Shown: piece after piece, positions 13,661 to 15,103 of the stretch
How the letters are laid out: the number at the start of each line of letters is the position of its first letter
Numbering within the stretch: position 1 is the stretch's first letter
NCBI GenBank assembly: GCA_947088515.1
Contig: CAMUHA010000065.1
Coordinates: 1-15,103 of the forward strand
Origin: an uncultured bacterium
GTDB lineage: Bacteria; Bacillota; Clostridia; Lachnospirales; Lachnospiraceae
Direction: 5' to 3'
Length of the DNA stretch: 15,103 nt
The notes under the pieces: generated by a model
The model's database searches: none
Told to the model about the DNA's origin: nothing
What the model saw: only the letters and a program-made list of their open reading frames with translations
Position numbers and translations under genes: made by a program

Positions 13661-14083
13661 ATGGCAGTAATGGGGATCGGGCAAAGAGAGATGTATCTGG
13701 GCAGGACCCGGCAGATGGCACAGGCAGGCGGAAAAGAGGGAACTGACACCTTTAAGGAAAGCGCAACTGGCGAAAATAAAAGTTTTCTGGAAAATATGAT
13801 GGCTGCGTCAAAATCAGAAGAAGAGGTGGATGCAGGCCGGGAAATCCGCAATAAGATGGATGAAATTTATAAAAAGGTCTTAAAAGGAGAAACCCAACAG
13901 AGCTTTCAGATTGGAGCCAGCTCTTTTACTCTGAAAGAGTGGGACAGATTTCTTGAGAAATTTGACGAGACAGAGGAAGAAATTACCCAGCGGTTAAAGG
14001 AAGCTCTGGAAGAGCAGAAAAAAGCGGCGCTTGGTAAGGCAACGGATAAAGCGTCAGATAAAGTGCCAGATTCAGCTGTGTAA
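13661..14083 (+). CDS. Small charged protein of unknown function
   Basis: This 140-residue hydrophilic protein has no signal peptide or membrane segment. The N-terminal half is Gly/Ala/Ser/Lys-rich and probably flexible (MAVMGIGQREMYLGRTRQMAQ). A likely helical part spans about residues 40-75 (ENMMAASKSEEEVDAGREIRNKMDEIYKKV). A conserved-looking block follows, FQIGASSFTLKEWDRFLEKFDETEEEITQRLKE in two parts around residues 83-120, ending in a Lys/Ala/Asp tail. The pattern of Ser-Phe-Thr, Lys-Glu-Trp, then Leu and Phe-Asp recalls uncharacterised Lachnospiraceae proteins that also accompany DUF6033-like genes; this is from memory, not a search. An in-frame ATG at 13640 exists, but AGAAGGGAG before ATG 13661 fits better. 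It follows the DUF6033-like gene by 164 nt with a hairpin in between, so shared function is only suggested by proximity. Confidence 0.75.
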   Translation: MAVMGIGQREMYLGRTRQMAQAGGKEGTDTFKESATGENKSFLENMMAASKSEEEVDAGREIRNKMDEIYKKVLKGETQQSFQIGASSFTLKEWDRFLEKFDETEEEITQRLKEALEEQKKAALGKATDKASDKVPDSAV

Positions 14084-14110
14084 ATACGCAGCTGAACCCC
14101 TGTGCACAGG
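14071..14110. terminator. Two inverted repeats at the convergent gene boundary
   Basis: TTCAGCTG at 14071-14078 and CAGCTGAA at 14089-14096 form a perfect 8-bp stem with a 10-nt loop that contains the stop codon of the small charged protein. CCTGTGCACAGG at 14099-14110 is a perfect 12-bp palindrome and ends just before the stop codon of the opposing phosphoesterase gene. There is no T-run, so their terminator role is uncertain. Confidence 0.35.
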
Positions 14111-14113
14111 AAT

Positions 14114-14734
14114 CTAATAAATGTGGTCTTTTGGGTTTTCATCCTCAAATTCAATGACACATTTTTCATATGCGTTTATTACATGGGTGTCCATGTATTT
14201 ATCATACCGTTTATGGTTTCTTCCATAGGACATATGGACATGTCCGTGGAGAAAGTATTTTGGACGGTATTTTTCCATAAGAGTTTTAAAAATCTGAAAG
14301 CCCTGATGAGGCAGGTCACGCCCATCATTTAATTCATATGCGGGAGAGTGTGCGACCAGGATATCAAACCCTCGTTTGCGGAACAGTTGGAACCATAATC
14401 GCGCTACCCGCTGTTTCATCTGTCTTTCCGTGTACTGATGGGGGCCGGGCTTATATCGCATGGAGCCTCCCAGCCCTAAGATACGCACACCTTCATGCAC
14501 ATATATCTGATCGTCAATACAGATACATCCTTCCGGCGGTGTCTGCTCATATTTTCCATCATGATTTCCATGTACATATAATACTGGCACTGTGGAAAGA
14601 GTTACCAGAAAAGAAAGATAATGTGGGTTCAAATCGCCGCAGGAGATAATCAAATCAATTCCTTCCAGCTTGCTTTTATCAAAAAAATCCCACAAAGATT
14701 TGGATTCTTCATCCGCAATTGCCAGTATTTTCAT
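14114..14734 (-). CDS. Calcineurin-like metallophosphoesterase
   Basis: This 206-residue cytosolic phosphoesterase-fold protein would use two metal ions to hydrolyse a phosphoester; the substrate is unknown. The ordered motifs are CGDLN with D34, GNHD at residues 56-59, GLGGS at 87-91, AHSP with H129, and GHVH at 164-167. The first motif, normally Asp-x-His, reads IADEE here (D8, E10), so Glu replaces the usual His ligand. I believe this is typical of a clostridial subgroup rather than damage. There is no signal peptide. The ribosome binding site AGAAGG lies about 11 nt before the ATG, inside the end of the upstream gene, and the two genes are only 7 nt apart. They are therefore co-transcribed on the minus strand, convergent with the unknown-protein genes. 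Confidence 0.88.
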   Translation of the reverse strand: MKILAIADEESKSLWDFFDKSKLEGIDLIISCGDLNPHYLSFLVTLSTVPVLYVHGNHDGKYEQTPPEGCICIDDQIYVHEGVRILGLGGSMRYKPGPHQYTERQMKQRVARLWFQLFRKRGFDILVAHSPAYELNDGRDLPHQGFQIFKTLMEKYRPKYFLHGHVHMSYGRNHKRYDKYMDTHVINAYEKCVIEFEDENPKDHIY

Positions 14735-14741
14735 ATGTAAC

Positions 14742-15103
14742 TTAACCTTCTTTCTTTATTACTCCCTGTTGCTTAATTACAGGCGCGGCCTGCTCCGTCA
14801 GTTCTTCTTTTTTTGGAATAGAGCCAATAACATTTTCAGCCAGCCAGTCCATAGTCATGATTTCTTCCGGTGAAAGACTTCTGTCAGGTTCGTTTACCAC
14901 GACTCCTGTCTGCGAATACAGTATGCCGGAAAAAGGATTAAATTCCCCGGAAGTGATAGTGTTCTTTAAAAGTTCCACCAGCCGTTTTGTTCCAATAGGC
15001 AGATGCTGGGAACAAATTACATCAATGACGCCGGCAGACATTCCCCACCAGTAATTTATTGCTTTCATGGAAGAGGGATTGTCATCATATTTCCAGGTCC
15101 CAT
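14742..15103 (-). CDS. C-terminal part of a BMP-family substrate-binding-like protein (partial)
   Basis: The frame is open to the window edge, so only about the last 119 residues are visible. They start GTWKYDDNPSSMKAINYWWGMSAGVIDVI, written here in one line only to the key residues Asn-Tyr-Trp-Trp-Gly, and include LPIGTKRLVELLKNTI, EFNPFSGILYSQTG and IMTMDWLAENVIGSIP. An ATG at 15068 is internal, not the start. The block resembles the C-terminal region of long clostridial proteins annotated as BMP (Med/PnrA-type) ABC-transporter substrate-binding proteins. That assignment is from memory and rests on a partial sequence. The end is a Gln/Lys/Glu-rich tail. It lies directly upstream of the metallophosphoesterase gene in one operon. 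Confidence 0.6.
   Translation of the reverse strand, partial: GTWKYDDNPSSMKAINYWWGMSAGVIDVICSQHLPIGTKRLVELLKNTITSGEFNPFSGILYSQTGVVVNEPDRSLSPEEIMTMDWLAENVIGSIPKKEELTEQAAPVIKQQGVIKKEG

Noticed and set aside
15066..15068. ATG at 15068 as the start of a 108-residue protein
   Set aside because: The frame stays open to the window edge and the sequence before it continues the same recognisable domain, so this Met is internal.

Overview
The window looks like chromosomal DNA of an anaerobic Firmicute, most likely a gut Lachnospiraceae (Clostridia). The reasons are moderate GC content, strong AGGAGG-type ribosome binding sites, a feoA-feoA-feoB cluster ending in a tiny Cys-rich membrane protein, a clostridial MBOAT plus DHHW-type acetylation pair, and two small proteins of a type I know mainly from Lachnospiraceae. 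Species cannot be fixed from sequence alone. I see no tRNA, rRNA, CRISPR array, insertion sequence or phage gene.

Layout. (1) 120-7862, plus strand: a TetR-type regulator, a small cupin, an MBOAT O-acyltransferase whose 5' end carries an apparent one-base deletion, its AlgJ/AlgX-like SGNH partner, a GatD-like zinc dehydrogenase and a cytoplasmic GH2 beta-mannosidase with its own promoter. The MBOAT and SGNH pair should acetylate a surface or exported polysaccharide. The last two genes point to polyol/sugar and mannoside catabolism. A hairpin at 7908-7955 can end transcription from both sides.

(2) 8007-9363, minus strand: a short DtxR-family metal regulator and, overlapping its 3' end, a serine alpha/beta hydrolase of the monoacylglycerol lipase type. 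(3) 9364-12536, plus strand, divergent from the regulator: two FeoA proteins, the FeoB ferrous iron transporter and a 47-residue Cys-rich membrane protein. The regulator keeps a DtxR-like Cys-Glu-His metal site. A near-identical 16-bp motif lies upstream of the first feoA and upstream of feoB, next to or overlapping AACTAA/TTAGTT operator-like half-sites. Together these suggest a local iron-responsive circuit.

(4) 12537-14096: a strongly structured intergenic stretch, a candidate sigma-28 (SigD/FliA)-type promoter, and two consecutive genes for charged, cytosolic-looking proteins of unknown function (a DUF6033-like protein and a smaller protein). A hairpin separates the two genes. This is the least understood part of the window. 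(5) 14114-15103, minus strand, convergent: a metallophosphoesterase with an altered first metal motif, preceded by the C-terminal part of a BMP-family substrate-binding-like protein that runs off the window edge.
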